A DNA stretch of 64,000 nucleotides from Streptomyces viridiviolaceus (GTDB taxonomy: Bacteria > Actinomycetota > Actinomycetes > Streptomycetales > Streptomycetaceae), in the NCBI RefSeq assembly GCF_014650995.1, contig NZ_BMWA01000016.1:124001-188000 (forward strand). Reading direction: 5' to 3'. Shown in pieces: positions 42,020-51,385 of the stretch. Each line of letters opens with the position of its first letter. Positions within the stretch are counted from its first letter, which is position 1. The notes under the pieces are model-generated. The model was not told the origin of the DNA, searched no databases, and was given only the letters and a program-made list of their open reading frames with translations. A program made the position numbers and the translations under genes.

Positions 42020-42979
42020 ATGAAGGCTGTATCGATCAAGGAACCCGGTGGTCCCGAGGTCCTGGAATGGATCGAGGTCGCAGACCCGACGCCCGCCGTC
42101 GGCGAGGTGGTCATCGACGTGGTGGCCAGTGCCCTGAACCGGGCGGACGTCATGCAGAGGTGGGGCCTCTACCCCCTGGCCCCGGGCACGTCGCCATACC
42201 CGGGACTGGAGGTGTCGGGCCGTATCAGCGCCCTCGGCGAGGGAGTGACCGGCTGGCAGCTGGGTGACGAGGTCTGCGCGCTGCTGACGGGCGGCGGCTA
42301 TGCGGAGAAGGTCGCCGTCCCCGCGGGACAACTGCTCACGGTGCCCCAGGGGATCGGGCTGATCGAGGCCGCGGGCCTGCCGGAAGTGACCGCGACGGTG
42401 TGGTCCAACATCGTCATGACCGCAGGGCTGAAGGCGGGCGAGACCCTCCTCGTGCACGGTGGGGCCGGAGGCGTCGGCACCATGGCGATCCAGATCGCCA
42501 AGGCGCTGGGTGCTCGTGTCGTTACCACCGTCGGTGGACCTGAGAAGGTGGCGCGGGCGCGTGAGCTGGGTGCCGACGTGGCGATCGACTACCGCACGCA
42601 GGACTTCGCCGAGTTCGGCCCGTACGACGTGATCCTCGATGTCATCGGCGGCGCTTACCTCGAACGCAACATTCAGTCCCTGGCCGCTGACGGACGCCTG
42701 GTCGTCATCGGCCTGCAGAACGGCCTGGTCGGCCAGCTCAACCTGGCCGACCTGGTGTTCAAGCGCATCTCCGTCCACGGCACCACGTTGCGCACCCGGT
42801 CCGCAGAGGACAAGGCCGCCATCGTCGCCGAGGTCGAGAAGAAGGTCTGGCCGATGATCGAGAGCGGCACCGTGCAGCTGCTCATCGACCAGACAGTCCC
42901 CATGGCCGAGGCCGCCGAGGCACACCGGCTCATGGAGGCAGGTGGGCACATCGGCAAGATCTTGCTGGTGAACGGCTGA
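42020..42979 (+). CDS. NAD(P)H:quinone oxidoreductase / zinc-type MDR alcohol dehydrogenase
   Basis: A 319-residue medium-chain dehydrogenase/reductase of the PIG3/QorB branch. Visible are the N-terminal ALNRADVMQRWGLYP, the NADPH motif LLVHGGAGGVGTMAIQIAKA and the block VDVILDVIGGAYLE-like (FGPYDVILDVIGG). No zinc-binding cysteine cluster is seen, so it is a quinone or enone reductase. ATG 42020 follows CGGAG. It is a single gene ending in a large hairpin, and it may belong to the ATGT-N11-ACAT regulon. Confidence 0.88.
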   Translation: MKAVSIKEPGGPEVLEWIEVADPTPAVGEVVIDVVASALNRADVMQRWGLYPLAPGTSPYPGLEVSGRISALGEGVTGWQLGDEVCALLTGGGYAEKVAVPAGQLLTVPQGIGLIEAAGLPEVTATVWSNIVMTAGLKAGETLLVHGGAGGVGTMAIQIAKALGARVVTTVGGPEKVARARELGADVAIDYRTQDFAEFGPYDVILDVIGGAYLERNIQSLAADGRLVVIGLQNGLVGQLNLADLVFKRISVHGTTLRTRSAEDKAAIVAEVEKKVWPMIESGTVQLLIDQTVPMAEAAEAHRLMEAGGHIGKILLVNG

Positions 42980-43036
42980 AGCACACCACAGCGGGTGCCG
43001 ACGTGCCGGGGAACGGTCCTCGTCCTCGACGGACGG

Positions 43037-43110
43037 AACAGCGGGCCGCTGTTGATGGGTCAAGAGGGCCGGCACGTTCCTCCCGGCATCGGACCCAGCG
43101 GCCCGCTGTT
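43037..43110 (+). terminator. Large hairpin after the quinone oxidoreductase gene
   Basis: AACAGCGGGCCGCTG (43037-43051) pairs perfectly with CAGCGGCCCGCTGTT (43096-43110), with a further short inner stem (GGTC/GACC). Each arm is also nearly self-palindromic, so two smaller hairpins can form instead. It lies 57 bases after the stop codon. Confidence 0.65.
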
Positions 43111-43319
43111 TGCGGTCGCCCAAAGGCCCGGTCCTGGGTGAGGGCGATGTGCGGCACCGACGTCCTGGCCGCCCACCGGTGCGGCCTCAGAACGTCACTC
43201 ACGGTCAGATCCGGTGCCCCGGCCCGCCTCCTGCCCTCGCGCAGCCGCCTCCAAGACCCTGGCCGAACACCAGCCCCGCCCCCTCCCACATGCGCCCCGA
43301 GGGCGACAGAAGGAATCCC

Positions 43320-44399
43320 ATGGACACCCAAATCGATCTGAGTACCCTGCCTGTCGACGTAAGCGCACCGGCCCTGGTCACCGGCGCCACCGGTTACGTC
43401 GCCGGCTGGATCGTGAAGGGCCTGCTCGACGCCGGGGTCACCGTCCACGCCGCCGTCCGAGATCCGCGCAACACGGGCAAGGTGCAGCACCTTCTCGACG
43501 CCGCCGACGCCTCACCCGGGACGCTGCGCCTGTTCGCCTCCGACCTGCTGCATGACGACTCCTACACGGAGGCCATGCAGGGGTGCCGGATCGTGATCCA
43601 CACCGCCTCACCGTTCGTCCGGTCTGTGCGGGATCCTCAACGCGACCTCGTCGACCCGGCCGTGCGCGGCACTCGCAACGTGCTCGGCACCGCGAACGAG
43701 GTCGGCAGCGTCGAGCGGGTGGTGCTCACCAGCTCGTTCGCCGCGATGATCGGCGACGCCCAGGACATCCTCAAGGTCCCGGGCCGGATCGTGACCGAGG
43801 AGACCTGGAACACGACGTCGTCGCTGACCCGCGAGCCCTACAGTTACTCCAAGACCCTGGCCGAGCAGGAGGCGTGGCGGATCGCCCAGGCGCAGGACCG
43901 GTGGCGCCTCGTCACCATCAACCCCGGCCTGGTCATCGGACCTGCCCTCAACGCCGCCCCGACCAGCGAGAGCTTCACCATCGCCAAGGAGATGGCGAGC
44001 GGCAAGATGCGGCTCGGCGCCCCCCGCATAGCGCTGACCGTCGTCGACGTCCGCGAGGTGGCCTACGCGCACCTGGCGGCCGCATTCCTGCCCCACGCGC
44101 GGGGCCGCCACCTCGTCGCGGCGGAGAGCACCGACATCGTCGATCTCGGCCGCAGGCTCCTTCCCGCCTACGGGGCGCAGTACGCGCTGCCCCGCCGTGC
44201 GCTGCCCAAGACCCTCGCCCTCGCACTCGCGCCGGCGGCCGGACTCGAACGCGCATACCTGCGGCGCAACATCGGTTTCGACCTGCGGGCCGACACCTCC
44301 AAGAGCCGCCATGCCCTGGGCGTGCGCTACCGGCCTGCCCAACAGTCCATGGAAGAGATGTTCGGTCAGCTCGTCGGATCCGAGACGCTGAACCGATGA
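43320..44399 (+). CDS. NAD-dependent epimerase/dehydratase (dihydroflavonol-4-reductase-like)
   Basis: A 359-residue extended SDR. The cofactor motif is ALVTGATGYVAGWIVKGLLD, the catalytic region PYSYSKTLAEQEAW holds YxxxK, and VTINPGLVIGPAL is the substrate-side block. These proteins reduce carbonyls of diverse substrates with NADPH. AGAAGG precedes the ATG at 43320. It follows the quinone oxidoreductase after a terminator-like hairpin, so it is probably separately transcribed. Confidence 0.87.
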   Translation: MDTQIDLSTLPVDVSAPALVTGATGYVAGWIVKGLLDAGVTVHAAVRDPRNTGKVQHLLDAADASPGTLRLFASDLLHDDSYTEAMQGCRIVIHTASPFVRSVRDPQRDLVDPAVRGTRNVLGTANEVGSVERVVLTSSFAAMIGDAQDILKVPGRIVTEETWNTTSSLTREPYSYSKTLAEQEAWRIAQAQDRWRLVTINPGLVIGPALNAAPTSESFTIAKEMASGKMRLGAPRIALTVVDVREVAYAHLAAAFLPHARGRHLVAAESTDIVDLGRRLLPAYGAQYALPRRALPKTLALALAPAAGLERAYLRRNIGFDLRADTSKSRHALGVRYRPAQQSMEEMFGQLVGSETLNR

Positions 44400-44537
44400 G
44401 GCTGGGAACATGCCCGAAAGGGAAGTGAACCTGTGCCCGGCAGGTACGGAAACCGCACCGGAGGGGCCTCGGACCGGGGCAACCGGCCGCTGGAGCCGCA
44501 CCAGGGGGAAGACGGGCATGCCTGTTCCGACGTGCCG

Positions 44538-46718
44538 TCAGGTGGCTCCGCCCGTGAAAGAGTCCGGGAGGGACTGTTCCGCCCAGATCACCTTTCCGTC
44601 GCGGGTGTAGCGGGTGCCCCATTTGGCGGCGAGCTGGGCGACGAGGAACAGGCCGCGGCCGCCTTCGTCGAAGGTCCTGGCCCGGCGCAGACGGGGAGAG
44701 GTGGTGGCGGTGTCCGTGACTTCGCAGGTCAGCGTGGACTGCAGGATCAACCGCAGGCTGATGGGAGGTCGTCCGTAGCGGATCGCGTTCGTGACGAGTT
44801 CGCTCACCATGAGCTCCGTGCTGAAGGCCAGATCGTCCAGGTTCCAGGCGGCCAGCTGGTCGGTCGCGTGCGTGCGAGCCCGGGCGACCACCGAGGGATC
44901 GGACGGCAGTTCCAGAGTGCTGACGTGGCCGGAATCCAGCGCGCGTGTTCGGGCCAGGAGGAGGGCAACGTCGTCTGCCGGCCGAGAGGGCAGCAGGGTA
45001 CCCAAGAGCCGGTCGCAGACGTCTTCCAGCGAGGGACCGGCACCACCCAGGACTTCGAGGAGTTCGGCCAGGCCGAGGCCCAGGTCGCGAGATGTGCTCT
45101 TGATGAGGCCGTCGGTGAACAGGGCGAGGAGGCTGCCTTCCGGCAGCTCGAACTGGGCGGTCTCGAAGGGAAGCCCTCCCAGGCCCAGGGGCGGGCCGGT
45201 CGGCGCGTCCACGAAGTGCACCTGCAGCGGGTGTGCAGGACGGTCGCCGGCCATCGGCAGCGCCACGGCGGGCAGTGCATGCCCTGCGCTGGCCAGCGAG
45301 CACAGCCGCGTCACGGGATCGTAGACCGCGTACAGGCAGGTGGCGCTGATCTCGTCCAGATCTTGACCCTCCTCGTGCTGCAGCCGGATGACGACATCGT
45401 CGAGGTGGGTGAGGAGTTCGTCCGGCATCAGATCGATGTCAGCGAGCGTCCGCACGGCCGTGCGCAGCCGGCCCATGGTGGCCGAGGCGTACAGACCACG
45501 GCCGACCACGTCACCGATGACCAGGGCCGTCCGCGCCCCGGAGAGCGGGATCACGTCGTACCAGTCGCCTCCCACGCCGGCACGTGCGCCGGAGGGCAGG
45601 TAGCGGGCGGCGGTCTCGACGGCACCGTGCCGGGGCACGCGGTCCGGGAGCAGGCTCTGCTGGAGGGCCAGGGCAGTGGCGCGTTCGTGGGTGTACATGC
45701 GGGCGTTGTCGATGTACACAGCCGCCCTGGAGGTGACCTCCTGGGCCAGGAGCAGATCGTCGTCGTCGAACGGCGCAGCGTCATGGTGACGGAAGAACTG
45801 CGCGACGCCCAGGGGACTGCCCCGGGCCCACAGCGGGGCCAGCAGCACCGTGTGGATGCCGAAGTCGCCGAGAGAGCGCCTGAGGGCTTCGGAGCCGGTG
45901 AGCCATGCCGGGATGTCGGCGGACGTGATGCGGTGGCGCACGGGCTGCCCGGCGGCCAAGGCGTTGGCAGGACCCGACCCCGTCGTGAAGGTGTGCGTGT
46001 GGCCTGTGGGCACCCCCTGTGGGCAGCCTCCCAGCGCCGGGTGCTGGGCGACGCGGCGCACCATCAGGGCGTCCTGTGCGGGAGGCGCGTCCTCTTCACG
46101 CAGTGCGGCTTCGAGGAGATCGACGGTGACGAAGTCAGCCAGGTGTTCGGCCCCTACTTCGGCCAGTTCCTGAGCGGTGCGGCCGATGTCCAGGCTGGTG
46201 CCGATCCGCCGGCTCGCCTCGTTGACCACTATGAGCCGCCTTTGCAACCGGCCGTCACGCGCGTGCTGGAATGCCATCACGGCCTGTTCGGAGGTGTGGT
46301 CGATGTAGTCGAAGGATCCTGTGATCAGTCTGGCGGCGACTGCGTCGCGCAGCTGCGGGTCCGTGGCGTGGCGGGCCGCCTCCTCCCGGACCATGGCGAG
46401 GGCGGCGGCGTGTCCGATGCGGTAGGCGCGCAGGAGCTCGGTGATCTGCCCGCCGCACTCGGCAAGGCGTCTGGCAAAGTCGATGGCGGCAGGCGGAGCC
46501 TGGACGCCGGAGAGATCGAAGCCTCGTTCGAGCGATTGGAGCACGGTGTCGATGTGCTGATGGGCAGCGTCTGTGGCGAGGTCGGTGAGATCGTCGTGCG
46601 CCCATACTGACGGGACCTGCTCGCGCATGCTCGTCACCAGGGCATCGACCAGCTCCCCCACGCGCGACCGGAGCCGGAGTGCGATGTCTCGCAGGAGAGC
46701 ATCGACATCAGTCCTCAT
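44538..46718 (-). CDS. Multi-domain PP2C (SpoIIE-type) phosphatase with HATPase domain
   Basis: A 726-residue signalling protein. Residues 1-165 are a helical RsbRD/PucR-type N-terminal domain (VSELVDALVTSMRE-like, HTSEQAVMAFQHARDGRLQR). About 175-340 is a GAF sensor domain. About 365-590 is the SpoIIE/PP2C Ser phosphatase (ARAGVGGDWYDVIPL, VIGDVVGRGL, FTDGLIKS). About 600-720 is an RsbW-like HATPase (STELMVSELVTNAIRYG, DEGGRGLFLV). It could both dephosphorylate an anti-anti-sigma factor and bind or phosphorylate a partner. ATG 46718 has no strong ribosome site; the frame is open upstream. Confidence 0.88.
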   Translation of the reverse strand: MRTDVDALLRDIALRLRSRVGELVDALVTSMREQVPSVWAHDDLTDLATDAAHQHIDTVLQSLERGFDLSGVQAPPAAIDFARRLAECGGQITELLRAYRIGHAAALAMVREEAARHATDPQLRDAVAARLITGSFDYIDHTSEQAVMAFQHARDGRLQRRLIVVNEASRRIGTSLDIGRTAQELAEVGAEHLADFVTVDLLEAALREEDAPPAQDALMVRRVAQHPALGGCPQGVPTGHTHTFTTGSGPANALAAGQPVRHRITSADIPAWLTGSEALRRSLGDFGIHTVLLAPLWARGSPLGVAQFFRHHDAAPFDDDDLLLAQEVTSRAAVYIDNARMYTHERATALALQQSLLPDRVPRHGAVETAARYLPSGARAGVGGDWYDVIPLSGARTALVIGDVVGRGLYASATMGRLRTAVRTLADIDLMPDELLTHLDDVVIRLQHEEGQDLDEISATCLYAVYDPVTRLCSLASAGHALPAVALPMAGDRPAHPLQVHFVDAPTGPPLGLGGLPFETAQFELPEGSLLALFTDGLIKSTSRDLGLGLAELLEVLGGAGPSLEDVCDRLLGTLLPSRPADDVALLLARTRALDSGHVSTLELPSDPSVVARARTHATDQLAAWNLDDLAFSTELMVSELVTNAIRYGRPPISLRLILQSTLTCEVTDTATTSPRLRRARTFDEGGRGLFLVAQLAAKWGTRYTRDGKVIWAEQSLPDSFTGGAT

Positions 46719-48102
46719 GACATGAATGTAATAGATTCTCCCTTTTTGCTCCTGCTTGCTGCCTGACGAGCTCGCGATTGCCGGCTCGGTGTCTGTGAGC
46801 TCGGTGTCGCAGAGACGTGAGCGTGAGCGGGATGCGGCCGTCGGCGGCCGTGCTGCTGCAGGGCCGAGCGCCGATTGACCTGTACGCGTCACCGGAAAAA
46901 CTTCGCCATCCAGTCGAGCACGCTGGGTGTACGCCAGCACCACAGGCGGGAATCACGGGCTGGAGAAGGGGGATCCGTCGCCCGCCTCGGGCTCCATGTG
47001 CCATTTCTGGATGCCCTCCGGACGGTCCACGGGCCAGCCAGGGAGCAGCTCGCCGTCACCGACGCCCACGTCAGCCTCGAAGATCAACTACGACCTGAAC
47101 CACCGGGCCATGGTGGTCACAGACGCGGTCCCTTGCGGCGCGCAGTCCGGATGCACCACTGGTGAGGCCAGCTTTGCCGGGTGGGTCCGGCACTGGGCAG
47201 AGAACAAGCCTTGGCATGAGGCTGCGTGACTGTCCAGGAGGCCGGCGAGCGAGGTCCAGGCCACGCGGCAGGACGGCGGAAGCGGCGCTGCCGCGGTTGC
47301 CGGTCACGGCCACGGTGCCGACCCCCGTCACCGCCGGCTACCTCCGCGAGCCCGACACGGAGCTCCCCACGGCCCGGACAGGAATTCACCGGCCGCATCA
47401 ACACCCTGCTCACCGCAGCCGACCACCCGTACATCTGGGACAGTCGGCCCACCAGTCCTCCCCGACTCCCCGGAGAGCCACGACTGCCCAGACACCAGGT
47501 CGGCCGACAGCGAGCTTGCCCGACCAGATGGGCACCCCGGAACGCCGAATGCCTCCGTCCTTGTCACAGGGATGCCTCAAGCGGGCGTCTTCGCTCACCT
47601 ATCCGGTGCACCGAGCGAGCACAGCTGGGACCGACAGCCCTACCGTCGTAGTGCCTTGCAACAGCGACAGGACGGCAAGGCCCGGGTGGCCCCCGAACTA
47701 TGCGCCCTGGGAGGGGGCCGCCAACCCGGTTCGGCGGCCGGCGCCGGCGCGCAGGCCGGGCTGCGCGCCCGCGTGCGTGTCCAGGAAGGCAAGGGTCACC
47801 ACCGCGAAGGCGGAGCGCTGCAACGGCCGGTGGATGATCACCAAGTTGCACATCCGGGGGAGTGTGAAGGCTGAGGCGCGCGGCGGCGGCATTGGTACAC
47901 CGGCCCGCAAGGGCGCCTCGACCAGCGGTGGCTCTGTCCGCGAGTTCAGAGAGCAGTTGTTCAGGGCCTGGGAGGCGGCCCGCTCCGGACCGAAGCAAGT
48001 GTTCACCAGACCGAGAGGCATCCCGTCGGCGCTACACCGGACCTGAGTCTCCGAGGTGTTGGACGTCCTGCAAGGATGATCTGCGAGGGCATCTCAGCGA
48101 CG
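46719..48102. other. 1.4-kb gap, probably eroded genes
   Basis: No supported gene. Short coding-like scraps occur, for example rightward KINYDLNHRAMVVTDAVPCG near 47080-47140 and GRINTLLTAADHPYIWDS near 47400-47450. None has a start, a family or a continuous frame. Confidence 0.4.
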
Positions 48103-48265
48103 TCAGTCGTGCCGGGCAAGCTCGACCGCGGAAGCGAGCAGGATCACGGTCGGTACGGGGACGAGCACCAGGTCCGGGAACACGCCGAGGAGCAGCCCGC
48201 CCAGCACCGCCCCGCCGGCCGAACCCGCGGCCACGACCAGGGTGAAGCGTTGGACCTCCGTTCCA
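48103..48265 (-). pseudogene. C-terminal stump of a TauE/SafE-type membrane transporter
   Basis: The last 50 or so codons read VQRFTLVVAAGSAGGAVLGG then LLLGVFPDLVLVPVPTVILL and ASAVELARHD, stop. Two strongly hydrophobic helices with this wording match the C-terminus of sulfite-exporter TauE/SafE family proteins. No upstream continuation is found beyond about 48265, so the gene is truncated. Confidence 0.5.
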
Positions 48266-48383
48266 GCCGGCTGACCTTCGCACGCCCTGCCTCGCCGCCC
48301 CCACCGTCACGAGGTTCCACAGCGCTGGCGAAGAGCACAACACCGTCGCCCTCCACGTCGTCCAGATGCCACCATGCTGTTCC

Positions 48384-48626
48384 ATGGCCCAACGCGACCC
48401 CAAGGCCGAGGTTCGGCAGCTCCTCTACGAACTCTGCGTCGACCTTGGTTTCTGTCTCCCGCCGCAACAGCAGCATCACCTCATGGCGACACCACCTGCC
48501 GACGCAGACAGCTTCACCGAAGCCGTGTTCGAGGCGGAGGGAATGGACCCCGGCCTGCATGAGCAGCTACGGCGCCAGGTGCGAGAACGGGTCGACCGGC
48601 ACATACGCACATGGGGTGCCCCCTAG
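48384..48626 (+). CDS. Conserved hypothetical small protein
   Basis: An 80-residue cytoplasmic protein: KAEVRQLLYELCVDLGFCLP, then an ADSFTEAVFEAEGMDP block and a basic helical C-terminus (LRRQVRERVDRHI). I recall similar short proteins in other streptomycetes, but no function. The ATG at 48384 is chosen as the start of the conserved part; the frame is open 18 bases further. Confidence 0.6.
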   Translation: MAQRDPKAEVRQLLYELCVDLGFCLPPQQQHHLMATPPADADSFTEAVFEAEGMDPGLHEQLRRQVRERVDRHIRTWGAP

Positions 48627-49139
48627 AGCACGGAGGGCGTCGGGAGTACGTCCAGCTGACCCTCTCTGGTCGGGGCCGTGGACGGGACGCCGGACGGGTG
48701 GGTCCGCGCTGGACACGCCTGTCCTGCACACATCGGGGCGTCACCTGCACGGGGCCCGGCCCCAGCGGCGGACCGCACTGGGTGACATAGGATCGAGCTC
48801 CCTTTCATGCGGGAAGGCGGTCGGTCCATGCCCGTGCCGAGCCTGCTCGCAGTCTTCGCTCACCCGGACGACGAGTCGTTGTCCGCAGGCGGAGTGCTGG
48901 CCCGCCACTCTGCTGAGGGAGCGCGTACGGCAGTCGTGACGGCGACCTGGGCCGCGGACACCCCGCGGGCTGCCGAGTTGGCCGAGGCACTACGGATCCT
49001 CGGCGCCGGCAAGCCACGGATGCTCGGCTACCGGGACTATTCGCGGTGCACCGGGCTTCAGCCTGGTGGTGAAGCGAATCTGAGAACTGCTGTGACCTCA
49101 GATGTGTGCATGGATCCGCGCTGTTCACCTCAGCCAAGG

Positions 49140-49556
49140 TCAGAGCGGCCGGTTCTGCTGCTCGATGTACTGCTTCACGATGCTGAGCGGTGCGCCGCCG
49201 ACGGAACCGGCGAAGTGCGAGCCGGACCACAGGCGCTGTGCCCGCCAGTAGTGGCGGACGAGGTCGGGGAACTCCTGGCGCAGCCGCCGGGAGGAGACTC
49301 CCTTGAGGCTGTTGACCAGCTTGGATACGGCGACCTTCGGGGGGAAGTTCACGAGTAGGTGGACGTGGTTGTTCTCGCCGTTGAACTCGACCAGCTTGGC
49401 CTCGAAGTCCTCGCACACGGCCCGCATGATCTCCTCGCACCGCGTCAGGTGCCGGTCGGCGAAGACGGGGTGCCGGTACTTCGTCACGAAAACCAAGTGA
49501 ACGTGCATGCGGAAGATGCAGTGACGACCAGTACGAACGTTCTCATCGATACCCAT
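49140..49556 (-). CDS. tnpA: TnpA, IS200/IS605-family Y1 transposase
   Basis: A 138-residue HUH single-strand transposase. The start HCIFRMHVHLVFVTKYRHPV, the HUH motif NNHVHLLVNF and the catalytic Tyr in SIVKQYIEQQNRP are all intact. It cuts and joins the hairpin ends of the element as single-stranded circles. Length is typical. It runs divergently from tnpB, with 25 bases between the starts. Confidence 0.95.
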   Translation of the reverse strand: MGIDENVRTGRHCIFRMHVHLVFVTKYRHPVFADRHLTRCEEIMRAVCEDFEAKLVEFNGENNHVHLLVNFPPKVAVSKLVNSLKGVSSRRLRQEFPDLVRHYWRAQRLWSGSHFAGSVGGAPLSIVKQYIEQQNRPL

Positions 49557-49581
49557 AAACCACGTGTGTACCGTGATCGGT

Positions 49582-50790
49582 ATGCAGCTTCGGTACAGCT
49601 TCCGCCTGTACCCGAGCGCCGGTCAGCGCATTGGTTTGGCGAGGGCGTTCGGGTGCGCGCGGGTGGTCTACAACGACGCGCTCCGCGTTCGGGAGACCGC
49701 CCGCGGTGAAGGCCTGCCGTTCCCGAAGACCGGGGACCTGTCGAAGCAGCTCATCACCGAGGCCAAGAGCCGGCCGGAACGGGCCTGGCTCGGCGAGGTG
49801 TCGGCGGTCGTTCTCCAGCAGTCCCTGCGCGATCTGGACGCCGCGTACAAGAACTTCTTCGACGGGCTGAAGGGCAGGCGCCCGCGCATGGGTGCGCCCC
49901 GGTACAAGTCGCGGAAGGACACCCGGCAGGCGGTGCGGTTCACGGCGAACGCCCGCTGGTCGATCACCACCGGCCAAAAGCTGCGCCTGCCGAAGATCGG
50001 CGACCTGAAGGTGAAGTGGTCCCGCTCCCTGCCCTCGACGCCGTCCACGGTGACCGTGGTCAAGGACAGCGCGGGCCGGTACTTCGCGAGCTTCGTCGTG
50101 GAGACCGGCCCGGACGAGATCTGGCCGCAGACCACGCCCGAGGTGGGCATCGACCTTGGGCTGGGGCACTTCGCGGTCCTGTCGGACGGCAGGAAGATCG
50201 ACAGCCCGCGCTTCCTGCGCCGGGCCGCCAAGCGCCTGAGGAAGGCGCAGCGCGCCCTCTCCCGTAAGGAGAAGGGCAGCAAGAACAGGGACAAGGTCAG
50301 GATCCGCGTCGCACGGGCACACGCCCGTGTCGCGGACGCACGCCGCGAGTTCCACCATCAGCTCTCCACCAGGCTGATCCGCGAGAACCAAGCGATCGCC
50401 GTGGAGAACCTGGCGGTGAAGGGACTCGCCCGCACGCGCCTGGCCAAGTCCGTGCACGACGCCGGATGGTCGGCGTTCGTGACCATGCTGGAGTACAAGG
50501 CCGCCCGGTACGGGCGCACCCTTATCCGGATCGGACGCTTCGAGCCCACGTCTCAGGTGTGCTCGCAGTGCGGCTTCAAGGACGGCCCCAAGCCCCTGCA
50601 CGTCCGGGTGTGGACCTGCGGGGCATGCGGGGCCGTCCTGGACCGGGACATCAACGCGGCGGTCAACGTCGCCAAGGCGGCCGGACTGGCCGTGACAGCC
50701 TGTGGAGCGCAGGTAAGACGGGCACCCGTGCCCGCACCGCGCAGCGAAGCAGGAACCCACTCGACACCGCAGCTCCCAACGGCGCGGTAG
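49582..50790 (+). CDS. tnpB: TnpB, RNA-guided nuclease of the IS element
   Basis: A 402-residue RuvC-type nuclease, ancestor-like relative of Cas12. The N-terminal HTH_OrfB domain begins MQLRYSFRLYPSAGQ. The RuvC residues are Asp in VGIDLGLGH (about 195), Glu in IAVENLAVKG (about 280) and Asp in LDRDINAAVN (about 365). The zinc ribbon CSQCG/CGACG is present. It should use an RNA made from the element's right end to cut matching DNA. ATG 49582 fits the conserved start better than the GTG at 49564. Confidence 0.94.
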   Translation: MQLRYSFRLYPSAGQRIGLARAFGCARVVYNDALRVRETARGEGLPFPKTGDLSKQLITEAKSRPERAWLGEVSAVVLQQSLRDLDAAYKNFFDGLKGRRPRMGAPRYKSRKDTRQAVRFTANARWSITTGQKLRLPKIGDLKVKWSRSLPSTPSTVTVVKDSAGRYFASFVVETGPDEIWPQTTPEVGIDLGLGHFAVLSDGRKIDSPRFLRRAAKRLRKAQRALSRKEKGSKNRDKVRIRVARAHARVADARREFHHQLSTRLIRENQAIAVENLAVKGLARTRLAKSVHDAGWSAFVTMLEYKAARYGRTLIRIGRFEPTSQVCSQCGFKDGPKPLHVRVWTCGACGAVLDRDINAAVNVAKAAGLAVTACGAQVRRAPVPAPRSEAGTHSTPQLPTAR

Positions 50791-50845
50791 GCGGGAGTCT
50801 CCCCCTTCATGGGGGAGAGGATGTCAAGCCGATGCACGTGTACCG
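50690..50845 (+). ncRNA. Predicted omega (right-end) guide RNA of TnpB
   Basis: TnpB guide RNAs cover the 3' end of tnpB and the right end, with the guide just outside the element. Here the scaffold would end at GATGTCAA (50827) and the guide would begin GCCGATGCACGTGTAC from 50828. The 5' boundary is a guess. Confidence 0.5.
50798..50818 (+). repeat. Right-end hairpin of the IS element
   Basis: TCTCCCCC-TTCAT-GGGGGAGA, an 8-bp stem with a 5-base loop, 9 bases before the right border. It is recognised by TnpA and is part of the guide RNA scaffold. It probably also ends tnpB transcription. Confidence 0.8.
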
Positions 50846-51385
50846 CAGCAGTCGGCCCCAGGCATGGTGCGGTTCTGCGATGCCCCGCTCGACGAAGCAG
50901 TACGGCAGGTGGTGGCGCACATCCGTGAATTCCGCCCCGACATCATGGTCACCCATGACGCCTACGGCGGGCTGCCCGGCCACCCGGACCACGTGCACAC
51001 GCATCGGGTGACCACGCTCGCAGCCCAAGCAGCCGGACTCGGGCAGCTCTACCCGGATGCCGGAGCACCCTGGCAGCCCCGTGCCCTCTACCTGGCCACG
51101 CACCCGCACTCGGCCGTTCCGGCGCTCAGAGACGTGATCGGCGCGCGCAAGGCGGTGTACAGCGTTCCGGACGAACTGGTCACGGCAACCGTCGATGTCA
51201 GCGCTTGGATGCAGCAGAAGATCGCCGCGGTACTGGCGCATCGCTCCGAGGTCGAGAGGGGAGCCCTGCCGGGCGTGATCGCCGGCCTTCCACCGGTTGC
51301 ACGAGAGCGGCTGTTCGCTACCGAGTGGTACATCCGTCAGACCCCCGCAATCACGGCACCGGCCCAAAGGGAACTGACCGTTTGA

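Larger units (their letters stand above)
49032..50827. mobile_element. IS200/IS605-family insertion sequence with tnpA and tnpB
   Basis: A 1,796-base element with divergent tnpA and tnpB. The borders come from restoring the split deacetylase frame: the left flank ends GGCTAC and the right end finishes GATGTCAA. There is a left-end hairpin GCTTCA-N9-TGAAGC (49055-49075) and a right-end hairpin (50798-50818). No target duplication is seen, as expected for single-strand TnpA transposition. Both proteins have all catalytic residues, so the copy may be recent and active. Confidence 0.9.
48828..51385 (+). pseudogene. PIG-L (LmbE-like) deacetylase gene split by an IS200/IS605 element
   Basis: The 5' part (48828-49031) encodes VPSLLAVFAHPDDESLSAGG to RMLGY with the catalytic AHPDDE motif. 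The 3' part (50828-51385) resumes with ADARVPQQSAPGMVRFCDAP and carries the second metal motif GHPDHVHTH. Joining 49031 directly to 50828 restores one frame reading MLGY-ADARVP, so nothing was lost on insertion. The intact protein, about 250 residues, would be a zinc-dependent N-deacetylase of the MshB/mycothiol-conjugate-amidase superfamily. GGGAAGG precedes the ATG at 48828. Confidence 0.9.
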
